Assembly (NCBI RefSeq): GCF_005503535.1
Contig: NZ_SCNN01000012.1
Location: 62,001 to 126,000 of the forward strand
Source: Mesorhizobium comanense
GTDB taxonomy: Bacteria; Pseudomonadota; Alphaproteobacteria; Rhizobiales; Rhizobiaceae
Direction: 5' to 3'
Length of the DNA stretch: 64,000 nucleotides
In this document: one piece after another, positions 56,393 to 64,000 of the stretch
How the letters are laid out: each line of letters starts with the position of its first letter
Position numbering within the stretch: the first letter of the stretch is position 1
Made by a program: the position numbers and the translations under genes
The notes under the pieces: model-generated
Database searches by the model: none
Told to the model about the DNA's origin: nothing
The model's input: only the letters and a program-made list of their open reading frames with translations

Positions 56393-57625
56393 TCAGACGA
56401 CGGTTGTCTTGAGCCGCTCGGCAATGAGCGCGGCAAGCCGCGTCGCGACCTCGTCCTTGGTCATTTCGGGCCATTCCTCGACGCCGGCCTTCGACACGAT
56501 CCGCACCCGGTTGCGATCGCCGCCCATCACGCCCGAAGGACCGATGCCACTCTCGTGCGAGACATCGTTGGCGACGATGAGATCGGCGCCTTTCTTAATC
56601 AGTTTCGCTTCGGCGTTGCGCAGAAGATCCTGCGTCTCGGCGGCAAAGCCGACCACGAGGCTGGGCCGCTGCCTGTGATGGCCGACCCCGGCGAGGATGT
56701 CGGGATTCTCGACCATCCGAAGCGTCGGCGGACCTTCGCCGGCCACCTTCTTGATCTTCTCCCCGGCTGAAGTCTCGCTGCGCCAGTCGGCGACGGCGGC
56801 AACGAAGACCGCCGCGTCGGCGGGCAGGAGCTGCTCGACCGCGTCGCGCATCTGGCGCGCGCTTTCGACATGGACGGTTGTCACGCCGGCGGGATCGACG
56901 ATGGTCACCGGTCCGGAAACCAGGTGCACATCGGCGCCGAGCCGCGCCAGGGCGGCCGCAATGGCATGCCCCTGCTTGCCGGACGAGCGGTTGGCGATAT
57001 AGCGCACGGGATCGATCGGCTCGTGTGTCGGGCCGGAGGTGACGATGATCCTGCGGCCCGACAGCGGTTTGGGGCCGGCATCGAGCAACGCTCCGATGGC
57101 TGCAACGATCTCCAGCGGTTCGGCCATGCGGCCTTCGCCGGCCTCGTTGCTTTCGGCCATCTCGCCCTTGGTCGGACCGACGAAGGTGACGCCATCCTTG
57201 CCCAGCGTCGCGCGGTTGCGGCGCGTCGCCGGATGGATCCACATGCTGGGGTTCATGGCAGGCGCCATCAGCACCGGCTTGTTCGTTGCCAGGAGCACCG
57301 CCGAGGCGAGGTCATTGGCGTGGCCGTTGGCGGCCTTTGCCATGAGGTCGGCGGTGGCGGGAGCGACGACGAGCAAATCGGCCTCGCGCGACAGCCTGAT
57401 ATGGCCGACATCGTGCTCGTCATTGCGATCGAACAGTTCGGTAAAGACATGGTCGGCCGAAAGCGCGCCGGCCGACAGGGGGGTGATGAACTCGCGGGCG
57501 CCGGCCGTCATCACCACGCGCACCGCCGCACCGCGCTCGCGCAGCCGGCGGATCAGGTCGAGCGCCTTGTAGGCGGCGATGCCGCCGCCGATGATGAGCA
57601 GGATGCGCTTGCCGGAGAGGCTCAT
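56393..57625 (-). CDS. coaBC: Bifunctional phosphopantothenoylcysteine decarboxylase/synthase
   Basis: This 410-residue enzyme carries out two steps of coenzyme A synthesis. The N-terminal CoaC half is a flavoprotein with RILLIIGGGIAAYKALDLIR and LMAPAMNPSMWIHPATRRN. The C-terminal CoaB half begins near residue 190 with RRIIVTSGPTHEPIDPVRYI, ANRSSGKQGHAIA and AVADWR. In relatives it lies directly after ubiB; here a vapBC module has been inserted between them. Length and motifs are normal. Confidence 0.92.
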   Translation of the reverse strand: MSLSGKRILLIIGGGIAAYKALDLIRRLRERGAAVRVVMTAGAREFITPLSAGALSADHVFTELFDRNDEHDVGHIRLSREADLLVVAPATADLMAKAANGHANDLASAVLLATNKPVLMAPAMNPSMWIHPATRRNRATLGKDGVTFVGPTKGEMAESNEAGEGRMAEPLEIVAAIGALLDAGPKPLSGRRIIVTSGPTHEPIDPVRYIANRSSGKQGHAIAAALARLGADVHLVSGPVTIVDPAGVTTVHVESARQMRDAVEQLLPADAAVFVAAVADWRSETSAGEKIKKVAGEGPPTLRMVENPDILAGVGHHRQRPSLVVGFAAETQDLLRNAEAKLIKKGADLIVANDVSHESGIGPSGVMGGDRNRVRIVSKAGVEEWPEMTKDEVATRLAALIAERLKTTVV

Positions 57626-57650
57626 GCCTGAGACCTGTTCTTGTCCAGTG

Positions 57651-58058
57651 TCATGCCGGCTTCAGCGCCGGTTCGATATCGGTATGGATGAAATCATCGC
57701 CCTTGAAAAGCAGCGGCACGTTTCGGGTCTTGGCCAAGGCGTAGGCGAAACAATCGCCCATGTTGAGGTCAGCACGATGGCTGGACCCACGACCATATCG
57801 AGAGTAGGCGAGCCGCGCGGCTTCCAGCTGCGCCAAGTCAAAAGGGACCACCGTCAGCTCGAGACGGTCGATGAGCGTTTGGAACTCGCCAGCGTTGACA
57901 CCACCGCTCGACCTGGTGGCGACACAGTGCGCCTCCAGCAAGGTGGCAGTGCTTATCAGTGCGGCGGGTGAGGTGCCGAAAACATCGACGAATGCAGCTG
58001 CATCCGGTTCTGCACCTAGGATTGCGATCAACGCCGAGGTGTCGACTGCGACTGTCAC
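57651..58058 (-). CDS. vapC: VapC-type PIN-domain ribonuclease toxin
   Basis: This 135-residue PIN-domain protein begins MTVAVDTSALIAILGAEPDA with the first active-site aspartate. It has a conserved glutamate in TLLEAHCVA and the acidic DLNMGDCFAYALAKT near the end, with LLFKGDDFIHTDI. VapC toxins cleave tRNA or rRNA and are neutralised by their antitoxin. The start is a GTG overlapping the vapB stop (GTGA), so the pair is translationally coupled. It lies between ubiB and coaBC, which are usually adjacent. Confidence 0.88.
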   Translation of the reverse strand: MTVAVDTSALIAILGAEPDAAAFVDVFGTSPAALISTATLLEAHCVATRSSGGVNAGEFQTLIDRLELTVVPFDLAQLEAARLAYSRYGRGSSHRADLNMGDCFAYALAKTRNVPLLFKGDDFIHTDIEPALKPA

Positions 58059-58315
58059 AGCAGTCCCTCGTCCCACATGTGATCGGTGATCGCCTTGAGA
58101 TCAAACGGACGCTCCAGCTTCCGTCCGAGAGCCAGGATTTCTTCGCGGGATGCCTTCAGCCGCCACGCCCCGTTCTCAAGCCTGGTTCTTGGCATCGCCA
58201 TCTCACGCAAGGAATCCCGCACTTCCTGCTCCATGGAGACGCCGCGCGCGGCGGCGCGTTCGCGAAGCACCTGCTTCACGCTGTCATCAAGATTACGGAT
58301 CGTTATCGTGCTCAT
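58055..58315 (-). CDS. vapB: VapB/FitA-type antitoxin, ribbon-helix-helix
   Basis: This 86-residue protein begins STITIRNLDDSVKQVLRERA, the ribbon-helix-helix DNA-binding pattern of FitA-like antitoxins, and ends with a C-terminal extension (ALGRKLERPFDLKAITDHMW) that would bind the toxin. AAGGAGCG gives a good ribosome-binding site. Its promoter overlaps a 43-bp palindrome, a likely autoregulatory operator. It is the first gene of the vapBC pair. Confidence 0.88.
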   Translation of the reverse strand: MSTITIRNLDDSVKQVLRERAAARGVSMEQEVRDSLREMAMPRTRLENGAWRLKASREEILALGRKLERPFDLKAITDHMWDEGLL

Positions 58316-58335
58316 GGCCTCGCTCCTTGCCTCAT

Positions 58336-58364
58336 AATATAGGCCAGAGGTTGAGTGACTGCAA
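58336..58364 (-). promoter_or_regulatory. Promoter of vapBC
   Basis: On the minus strand TTGCAG (58359-58364) and TATATT (58336-58341) lie 17 bases apart, just upstream of vapB. The -35 element lies in one arm of the 43-bp palindrome, so antitoxin binding there would block RNA polymerase. Confidence 0.6.
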
Positions 58365-58394
58365 TGACAGCACTGCTGTCATTGCAGTCACTCA
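58352..58394. repeat. 43-bp near-perfect palindrome overlapping the ubiB stop and the vapBC promoter
   Basis: The arms 58353-58372 and 58374-58393 are perfectly complementary over 20 bases around a single central base. Adding the T at 58352 and the A at 58394 extends them to 21. The ubiB stop codon (58392-58394) and the vapB -35 element both lie inside it. Its size is large for a VapB operator and it may instead be two adjacent operators or an insertion scar. Confidence 0.8.
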
Positions 58395-59966
58395 GAGCAA
58401 CTTCCACGCGATGTACACCAGCGTCAGTGCGATCACCCACAGCGCCACGCGACCGGAGCGGCTGTAGCGTGCCTCGGCCTTGCCGATGGCCCGCGCCGTG
58501 GTCTCGTCGAAGCGCAGGCCGTGCTCGGCCATCAGGTCGATCTCTCGCGACAGCCGGTCGGTGCGCGCGGCAAGCTCGGGCGCCTGGCGGGCAAGCGTCA
58601 AAAGCGCCTTGGCGCCATCGCGTGCGTCCAGCATCATGCCGCGCGGGCCGAGGTTTCCGGCGATCCAGCCGCCGACCACGGGTTCGGCGGTCTTCCACAT
58701 GTTGAAGGCAGGATCGAGCGTGCGCGCCACGCCCTCGACCACGACCATGGTCTTCTGCAACAGGATCAGTTCAGGGCGCGTCGCCATGTCGAAGAGTTCG
58801 GTCACCTCGAACAGCAGCGTCAGAAGCTTGGCCATCGAAATCGTCTCGGCCGGCTGGCCGTGGATCGGTTCGCCGATCGCCCGGATCGCCTGCGCGAAGG
58901 CCGCGACATTGTGCTGGCGGGGCACGTAGCCGGCCTCGAAATGCACCTCGGCGACACGCAGATAGTCGCGCTGGATGAAGCCGTAGAGAATCTCTGCCAG
59001 GAAGCGACGTTCCTTCTTGCCGAGCCGGCCGGCGATGCCGAGATCGACGGCGACGATGGTGCCGTTGGCCTCGACGAACAGATTGCCCGGATGCATGTCG
59101 GCATGGAAGAAGCCGTCGCGCAGCGTGTGGCGCAGGAACGACTGGATGAGGTTGGCGGCGATCGCCTTCAGGTCGTGGCCGGCGGCCTCGAGACCGGCGA
59201 TGTTGTTCATCTTGACGCCGTCGACCCATTCCATGGTCAGCACGTCACGGCCGGTGCGCTCCCAGTCGACATAGGGCACGCGAAAGCCGGGATCGTCCCT
59301 GGTGTTCTCGCCAAGCTCGGAGAGTGCTGCCGCCTCGAGGCGCAGGTCCATCTCGATCTTGGTGGTCTGCGCCAGCGTCTCGGTCACCTCCACCGGCCGC
59401 AGCCGGCGCGAGGAGGGGATGTATTTCTCCTGCAGGCGGGCGGCCAGGAAATAGCTTTCGAGGTCCTGGAAGAAGCGGCGGCGTACGCCCGGCCGGATGA
59501 CCTTGACCGCGACCTTGGTGGCGGCGCCGTCACGGACGGTTTCGGCTGCATGGACCTGGGCGATGGAAGCGGCGGCCACCGGGTCGCCGAATTGCGCATA
59601 GAGATCGCCGATCTTGCGCCCTAGCGAAGCCTCGATGGCGGCAACCGCCTCGGCCTTCGGGAAGGTGTGCATCTTGTCCTGCAGCATGGCGAGATCGAGC
59701 GCCATGTCGTTGCCGACGACGTCGGGCCGTGTCGCCAGGAACTGGCCAAGCTTGACATAGGACGGGCCGAGCCGGACCACCGCCTTGGCCAGCCGGTCGC
59801 TGCGCTCATAGGCGAGCGCGCGGCGGCGGGTGAACAGCCGCGCCAGCCGCCAGCCGAATTTCGGCAGGCCGGACAGTTCCTCGCCTGGCAGGGCTGCAAC
59901 GACGCCCTCGCGCACCAGCACCCAGCCGGCGCGCACAAGCCGGAATCCCGCGCTGACCGTGCTCAT
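58392..59966 (-). CDS. ubiB: UbiB-family ubiquinone biosynthesis protein (ABC1 kinase-like)
   Basis: This 524-residue atypical kinase/ATPase assists ubiquinone synthesis at the inner membrane. Typical are LGPSYVKLGQFLATRPDVVG (the KxGQ motif), ASIAQVHAAE, GFFHADMHPGNLFVEANGT and VAVDLGIAGRLGKKERR, and a C-terminal transmembrane helix (ALWVIALTLVYIAWKLL). It is co-directional with ubiE upstream (70-base gap) and was probably once followed by coaBC. Its last codons form part of the palindrome described above. The ATG at 59966 is preferred over one 12 codons upstream. Confidence 0.92.
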   Translation of the reverse strand: MSTVSAGFRLVRAGWVLVREGVVAALPGEELSGLPKFGWRLARLFTRRRALAYERSDRLAKAVVRLGPSYVKLGQFLATRPDVVGNDMALDLAMLQDKMHTFPKAEAVAAIEASLGRKIGDLYAQFGDPVAAASIAQVHAAETVRDGAATKVAVKVIRPGVRRRFFQDLESYFLAARLQEKYIPSSRRLRPVEVTETLAQTTKIEMDLRLEAAALSELGENTRDDPGFRVPYVDWERTGRDVLTMEWVDGVKMNNIAGLEAAGHDLKAIAANLIQSFLRHTLRDGFFHADMHPGNLFVEANGTIVAVDLGIAGRLGKKERRFLAEILYGFIQRDYLRVAEVHFEAGYVPRQHNVAAFAQAIRAIGEPIHGQPAETISMAKLLTLLFEVTELFDMATRPELILLQKTMVVVEGVARTLDPAFNMWKTAEPVVGGWIAGNLGPRGMMLDARDGAKALLTLARQAPELAARTDRLSREIDLMAEHGLRFDETTARAIGKAEARYSRSGRVALWVIALTLVYIAWKLL

Positions 59967-60036
59967 GGCCAGGCCCGCCCTGCCAGCTCGTTGAGGCGGC
60001 ACAGGTCATGGCGAGGACAGGAAATGCGGCGCAGCC

Positions 60037-60813
60037 TCAAAGCTTCCAGCCCGAATGAAGCGCGGCAATACCGCCGGAATAGTTGCGGAAGGAAACGCGC
60101 CCGAAGCCGGCGCGGGAAATCATCGCCGCGAAATTCTGCTGATTGGGGAATTTCGCGATCGACTCGACGAGATAGGAATAGGGCTCGCCGTCGCCGGTGA
60201 CCATCTTGCCGATCCTGGGGATGGCGCTGAATGACCAGGCCTCGTAGGCCTTGTCGAGCAGCGGCATTTCAACCTCGGAAAACTCCAGGCACAGGAACCG
60301 CCCGCCGGGCTTCAGCACGCGGAAGGCTTCGCCGAGTGCGACATCGATGCGCGGCACGTTTCGGATGCCGAAGGCGATCGTATAGGCGTCGAAAATGCCG
60401 TCGGCGAAAGGCAGTTCCTCGGCATTGGCCTCGACGAAGTCGGTGTTGCCGGCCAGCCCCTTCTTTTCAGCCCTGTCGCGGCCGACAGCAAGCATCGAAC
60501 CATTGATGTCGAGCACCGTGGCATGGGCCTGGCCATGGCTGGCCTCGACGATGCGGAAGGCGATGTCGCCGGTTCCGCCAGCCACGTCCAGCACCTTCCA
60601 GCCCGCGCGTTTGGGCGGGTTGAGCCAGGCGACCATGGCATCCTTCCACAGCCGGTGCATGCCGGCCGACATGAGATCGTTCATCAGGTCGTAGCGGTTG
60701 GCGACCTTATGGAAAACATCGTTGACCAGGGGCTGCTTCTCGCCTTCCCCCACACGCTTGAAACCATAGGAGGTTTCCATGCCGCCGGCGGCCGTGGTTC
60801 TCTCAACTGACAT
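60037..60813 (-). CDS. ubiE: Demethylmenaquinol/2-methoxy-6-polyprenyl-1,4-benzoquinol methyltransferase
   Basis: This 258-residue SAM-dependent C-methyltransferase acts in ubiquinone synthesis. FHKVANRYDLMNDLMSAGMH, WKVLDVAGGTGDIAFRIVEA (SAM motif I) and GIRNVPRIDVALGEAFRVLK are diagnostic. It is first in the minus-strand ubiE-ubiB(-vapBC)-coaBC run and is divergent from the adenosine deaminase gene. A GGATC lies upstream of the start. Confidence 0.93.
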   Translation of the reverse strand: MSVERTTAAGGMETSYGFKRVGEGEKQPLVNDVFHKVANRYDLMNDLMSAGMHRLWKDAMVAWLNPPKRAGWKVLDVAGGTGDIAFRIVEASHGQAHATVLDINGSMLAVGRDRAEKKGLAGNTDFVEANAEELPFADGIFDAYTIAFGIRNVPRIDVALGEAFRVLKPGGRFLCLEFSEVEMPLLDKAYEAWSFSAIPRIGKMVTGDGEPYSYLVESIAKFPNQQNFAAMISRAGFGRVSFRNYSGGIAALHSGWKL

Positions 60814-60948
60814 TTTTTTGATCCGTCATAAAACCGGCGGGACCATAGCCGATCGATGGTGCGGGCGCTATTGTTTAAGGCGCGGTGTTCAGCCGCGCTT
60901 CCAGGTGGTGGGTTTTTGAAGACCTGGACTGACCGACGGGATGTTTGA

Positions 60949-61923
60949 ATGCCTTTGAAAGCGGAATTGCACTGCCACATTGAGGGGGCAGCGGCGCCCG
61001 AGCTCGTCATCCGCCAGGCGCAGAAATATGGCAAGGATGCCTCGCCCTATATCCAGAACGGCTCCTTCGTCTGGCACGATTTCACCTCGTTCCTCGCGGC
61101 TTACGATTTTTCCGCCGACCTGTTTCGCACGGAGGAGGATTACGCGCGGCTGGCCGACCACTATCTGACCAGCCTTGCGCGCGACGGAGCGATCTATTCG
61201 GAGGTGTTCACCTCGCCGGACCATGCGACGAAGGCCGGCCTGTCGCCCAAGGCCTATACCGACGCGCTCGGTGAAGGCATGGCCCGCGCCAAGGCCAAGA
61301 CCGGCATCGAGGGGCGCATGATCGTCACCGGGGTGCGCCATGTCGGCGTGGAATCGATCGAACAGGCGGCGCGTTTCGCGGCGCGCTGCGGGCATCCGCT
61401 GGTCACCGGCTTCGGCGTTGCCGGCGACGAGCGCATGGGCGAGATGGAAGACTATGTCAGGGCGTTCGAGATCGCGCGCGAGGCCGGGCTCGGCATCACC
61501 GTCCATGCCGGCGAACTGACGGGTTGGGAGACGGTCCAGGCCGCTCTCGACCATATCCGTCCCTCGCGCATCGGCCATGGCGTGCGCGCCATCGAAAATC
61601 CCGACCTTGTCAGGCGCATCGCGGATGAGGGCGTGGTGCTGGAATGCTGCCCTGGCTCCAACATCGCGCTCAAGGTGTTTGATAGTTTTGCGGACCATCC
61701 GTTTCCGGCGCTGCAGGCGGCTGGCTGCAAGGTGACCCTCAATTCCGACGATCCGCCCTATTTCTGGACCTCGCTGAAGCGCGAATATGACATCGCCGCC
61801 GAGCATTTCTCGATGAACGAGAAGGCGCTTGCCGCTGTCACCAGGACGGCTATCGAGGCCGCCTTTGTCGACAGGAAGACCAAGACAGCCCTTCTCGCCC
61901 GGCTTAACGGTGCGGCGCGCTGA
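60949..61923 (+). CDS. add: Adenosine deaminase family protein
   Basis: This 324-residue amidohydrolase converts adenosine to inosine (or possibly adenine to hypoxanthine in the adenine-type subgroup). The metal-binding AELHCHIEGAAAPELV near residue 4, VHAGELTGWE with histidine, SRIGHGVRAIENPDLV and VTLNSDDPPYF with two aspartates are all in place. It is followed by upp and leads into a nucleoside-salvage set. The choice between adenosine and adenine cannot be made safely by eye. Confidence 0.88.
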   Translation: MPLKAELHCHIEGAAAPELVIRQAQKYGKDASPYIQNGSFVWHDFTSFLAAYDFSADLFRTEEDYARLADHYLTSLARDGAIYSEVFTSPDHATKAGLSPKAYTDALGEGMARAKAKTGIEGRMIVTGVRHVGVESIEQAARFAARCGHPLVTGFGVAGDERMGEMEDYVRAFEIAREAGLGITVHAGELTGWETVQAALDHIRPSRIGHGVRAIENPDLVRRIADEGVVLECCPGSNIALKVFDSFADHPFPALQAAGCKVTLNSDDPPYFWTSLKREYDIAAEHFSMNEKALAAVTRTAIEAAFVDRKTKTALLARLNGAAR

Positions 61924-62071
61924 TTTCTCCCGACAAAACTGTGGTCGGTGCCGGCCAGGCGGTTCCTTGGCCGGTCCATTGCCGCTAGGGTTCGCGCAAG
62001 CAGCTTGAAGTGCGCCAGGTCCGAAAGGATCCATGCGCACAGTTTCGGGCGACACGCATCAGGAGAAGATC

Positions 62072-62701
62072 ATGAAGGGCGTCACCGTCGTCGACCATCC
62101 GCTTGTCCAGCACAAGCTGACCATCATGCGCAAGAAGGAGACGTCGACGGCCGGCTTCCGGCGCCTGCTGCGCGAGATATCGCTGCTGCTCGGCTATGAG
62201 GTCACGCGCAACCTGGAACTGACCACCACCACCATCGAAACGCCGATCGAGGAGATGGAAGCGCCGACGCTGGAGGGCAAGAAGCTGGTCTTCGCTTCGG
62301 TGCTGCGCGCCGGCAACGGCCTGCTCGAGGGCCTGCTCGACCTGGTGCCGGCGGCGCGTGTCGCCCATATCGGCCTCTACCGCGACCATGAGACGCTGGA
62401 GGCGGTCGAGTATTTCTTCAAGGCGCCGAGCGATCTCGCCGACCGCCTGATCATCGTCGTCGATCCGATGCTGGCGACGGCCAATTCGGCGATCGCGGCG
62501 ATCGACAAGCTCAAGGGGCGCGGCGCCACCAACATCCGGTTCCTGTGCCTGCTGGCGGCGCCCGAGGGCATCGAGCGCTTCACCAAGGCGCATCCCGACG
62601 TGCCGGTGTTCACGGCGTCCATCGACCGCCAGCTCAACGAGAAGGGCTACATCATGCCCGGCCTTGGCGACGCGGGCGACCGCATGTACGGGACGAAGTA
62701 A
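62072..62701 (+). CDS. upp: Uracil phosphoribosyltransferase
   Basis: This 209-residue salvage enzyme makes UMP from uracil and PRPP. It shows VVDHPLVQHKLTIMRKKETS, the PRPP-loop LIIVVDPMLATANSAIAAID and the uracil-binding C-terminus GYIMPGLGDAGDRMYGTK. CAGGAGAAG supports the ATG at 62072. It lies after the adenosine deaminase gene with a gap of about 150 bases, and before an aspartic protease and deoA on the other strand. Confidence 0.93.
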   Translation: MKGVTVVDHPLVQHKLTIMRKKETSTAGFRRLLREISLLLGYEVTRNLELTTTTIETPIEEMEAPTLEGKKLVFASVLRAGNGLLEGLLDLVPAARVAHIGLYRDHETLEAVEYFFKAPSDLADRLIIVVDPMLATANSAIAAIDKLKGRGATNIRFLCLLAAPEGIERFTKAHPDVPVFTASIDRQLNEKGYIMPGLGDAGDRMYGTK

Positions 62702-62796
62702 CAGCAGGCAAAGGCGGCTGGCACGATTTACCGAATGTTTACGCAACGGCGGGGTTTTCGAACCCGTTAAAGCGGCAAACACCATGTGGCGCTAAA

Positions 62797-62822
62797 GGAT
62801 CGGCACACACAAAGGCCGATCC
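62797..62822 (+). promoter_or_regulatory. Inverted repeat enclosing the ribosome-binding site of the aspartic protease gene
   Basis: GGATCGG (62797-62803) and CCGATCC (62816-62822) are perfect 7-bp arms, the second ending directly at the ATG. The AAAGG ribosome-binding site falls at the loop edge, so folding could regulate translation. Confidence 0.35.
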
Positions 62823-63386
62823 ATGCTGCGCAAACTTCTCATCCTCAGCGTTTTTGCCGGTGCATCGGCATCGATCCCGGTTGTCTACCAGTCGAACCCT
62901 GAAGTCTTCGAGCACTTGCTGAAAACGGCGGTGACGGCCAAGCCCGAGGCCGACACCCAACCGCAGATCAACCTGGCCTCCGTTCCAGAAAAGCCCGCGG
63001 CGCCGTTGCCCACCGGCCGCAAGGTGGTGGTTGCCGCGGACGGGCGCGGGCATTTCTCGTCGACCTTCAAGCTCAATGGCCGGCAGATCGACGGAATGAT
63101 CGACACCGGGGCGACGCTGGTCGCCATCAACAGCTCGACGGCGCGCAGGATCGGATTGTCTTTGAATGCGTCCGATTTCAGCCGCGAGGTTAGCACCGCC
63201 AACGGCACGATCAAGGCGGCCGTGGCGATGATCGATCGTCTCCAGATCGGCAGCATCACCGTCAACGACGTCCAGGCCATGGTGCTCGACGACAGGGCCC
63301 TGCAAACCAACCTGATCGGCATGAGCTTCCTCAGCCGGCTCGGCAAATACCAGGTCGAGAACGGGACATTGCTGCTCGTCCAGTAA
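62823..63386 (+). CDS. Retropepsin-like aspartic protease (clan AA, TIGR02281 type)
   Basis: This 187-residue protein has an N-terminal hydrophobic signal/anchor and, from about residue 70, a single retropepsin-like domain with FKLNGRQIDGMIDTGATLVA and INSSTARRIGLSL. DTGA is the aspartyl catalytic motif, so it would act as a dimer, probably in the periplasm. Relatives of this size are widespread in alphaproteobacteria; the substrate is unknown. An inverted repeat surrounds its ribosome-binding site. Confidence 0.85.
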   Translation: MLRKLLILSVFAGASASIPVVYQSNPEVFEHLLKTAVTAKPEADTQPQINLASVPEKPAAPLPTGRKVVVAADGRGHFSSTFKLNGRQIDGMIDTGATLVAINSSTARRIGLSLNASDFSREVSTANGTIKAAVAMIDRLQIGSITVNDVQAMVLDDRALQTNLIGMSFLSRLGKYQVENGTLLLVQ

Positions 63387-63455
63387 TTTGAGCATTTCCG
63401 GCGTTTCTAGAGCCGTTCAGCGTCTCACGGAATCCACACTTTTCCTGGAATTGCC
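63387..63455. other. Convergent spacer with possible repetitive sequence
   Basis: Between the aspartic protease gene and deoA, these 69 bases include GAGCATTTCCGGCGTTTC and GGAATTGCCCTAG. The style resembles dispersed short repeats of rhizobial intergenic DNA, but no copy elsewhere in the window confirms it. No gene is present. Confidence 0.3.
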
Positions 63456-64000
63456 CTAGCCGCGCGGCAGGATGCGCCGGATGACGGTCTTGTCCGCCGG
63501 AGGTTTCGAACCGCCGATCGCATAGGCCGAAAGCACAGTCGCGGCCGCTGCCTCGGCGTCCAGTGGCGACCGGGCGTGTATCAGCGCCAGCGCATCTCCT
63601 GCCTGTACTTCCGCCCCGATCGGCAGCAGCCTGGTGATGCCGACGGCCGGGTCGACCTTGTCGTCGGGCCGGGTGCGTCCGCCGCCCAGGCCAACCACGG
63701 CAAGGCCAATATCGCGGGTGGCGATGCCGGTGACGAAGCCGTCCGCAGGGGCCTTGACCGCGACCTCCGTCGCCGCCCGAGGCAGATATTTTTCCGGCCG
63801 CTCGACAAAATCCGTGGGGCCGCCGAGCACCGCCACCATGCGTGCGAAGGTGGCGGCGGCGCGGCCACTGGCAAGCGTTTCCGTTGCGCGCCGCATGCCG
63901 TCCTGGTTGGATGACACCAGGCCGGCCGACTGCAGCATTTCGGCGGCCAGCGCCAGCGTCACATCTTCCAGCCGCCGGTCGCGCAGGCGGCCGGTCAGGA
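63456..64000 (-). CDS. deoA: Thymidine phosphorylase, C-terminal part
   Basis: The frame is open to the right edge, so the start is outside. The visible 180 residues are the C-terminal region of a thymidine/pyrimidine-nucleoside phosphorylase: FARMVAVLGGPTDFVERPEK, TEVAVKAPADGFVTGIATRD, GLAVVGLGGGRTRPDDKVDP and VGITRLLPIGAEVQAGDALA. It would cleave thymidine to thymine and deoxyribose 1-phosphate in nucleoside salvage together with upp and add. It converges with the aspartic protease gene. Confidence 0.88.
   Translation of the reverse strand, partial: LTGRLRDRRLEDVTLALAAEMLQSAGLVSSNQDGMRRATETLASGRAAATFARMVAVLGGPTDFVERPEKYLPRAATEVAVKAPADGFVTGIATRDIGLAVVGLGGGRTRPDDKVDPAVGITRLLPIGAEVQAGDALALIHARSPLDAEAAAATVLSAYAIGGSKPPADKTVIRRILPRG

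Noticed and set aside
62750..62775. TTCGAACCC motif resembling a tRNA T-loop
   Set aside because: The flanking bases do not form an acceptor stem, D-arm or anticodon arm.

Overview
The window looks like about 64 kb of chromosome from an alphaproteobacterium of the order Rhizobiales, most likely Mesorhizobium or a close relative. This is inferred from gene content, not from a database search. The signs are the order lptC-lptA-lptB-rpoN-hpf-ptsN, the sulfur operon cysG-DUF2849-cysI-cysH-DUF934, an OlsB-type ornithine-lipid acyltransferase, ubiE-ubiB-coaBC, an EcfG-type stress promoter, a ROSE-type leader on a small heat-shock gene, and uniformly high GC. I see no rRNA, tRNA, CRISPR array, integrase or insertion sequence.

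Layout. 1-3.2 kb: the end of an AraC-type regulator, a CPA2 cation/proton antiporter and a stress-type host-attachment protein. 3.3-8.4 kb: an assimilatory sulfate-reduction operon behind a near-perfect operator-like inverted repeat; a 116-bp palindromic element separates cysH from DUF934. 8.5-15 kb: GMC oxidoreductase, PfpI protein, fatty-acid desaturase, grpE, a TRIC-type channel and olsB with a candidate Pho box. 15-21 kb: a hybrid histidine kinase, AcuI-like reductase, lspA and two RNA-methyltransferase-like genes. 21-25.4 kb: a WYL regulator with VOC and EVE genes, an ornithine-cyclodeaminase homologue, a LapA-domain protein, ihfB and sppA. 25.7-32 kb: the LPS-export/rpoN/hpf/ptsN cluster, then DUF1150 and a small heat-shock gene. 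32-36.7 kb: nucleoside hydrolase, LysE exporter, amidase and ribokinase. 36.9-38.7 kb: a four-gene spore-coat-U (SCPU) operon with a half-length chaperone and no usher. 39-47 kb: DNA repair (Ada/Ogt, Nth), small membrane proteins, a GGDEF-EAL protein, a Nudix hydrolase and a small secreted protein. 47.4-56.3 kb: a giant glycine-rich autotransporter split by an in-frame amber codon, followed by an IalB-family gene. 56.4-60.8 kb: coaBC, ubiB and ubiE with a vapBC toxin-antitoxin pair between ubiB and coaBC. 60.9-64 kb: nucleoside salvage (add, upp, deoA) around a retropepsin-like protease.

Many of the genes concern the cell envelope and stress. LPS export, ornithine lipid, signal peptidases, SCPU fibres, the autotransporter and IalB shape the surface. 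RpoH-, EcfG- and PhoB-like sites tie GrpE, Hsp20, the attachment protein and OlsB to heat, general stress and phosphate limitation. The most unusual loci are the amber-interrupted autotransporter, the usher-less SCPU operon with its dual-coded basic overlap, and the vapBC insertion, whose promoter lies in a 43-bp palindrome that also holds the ubiB stop codon.
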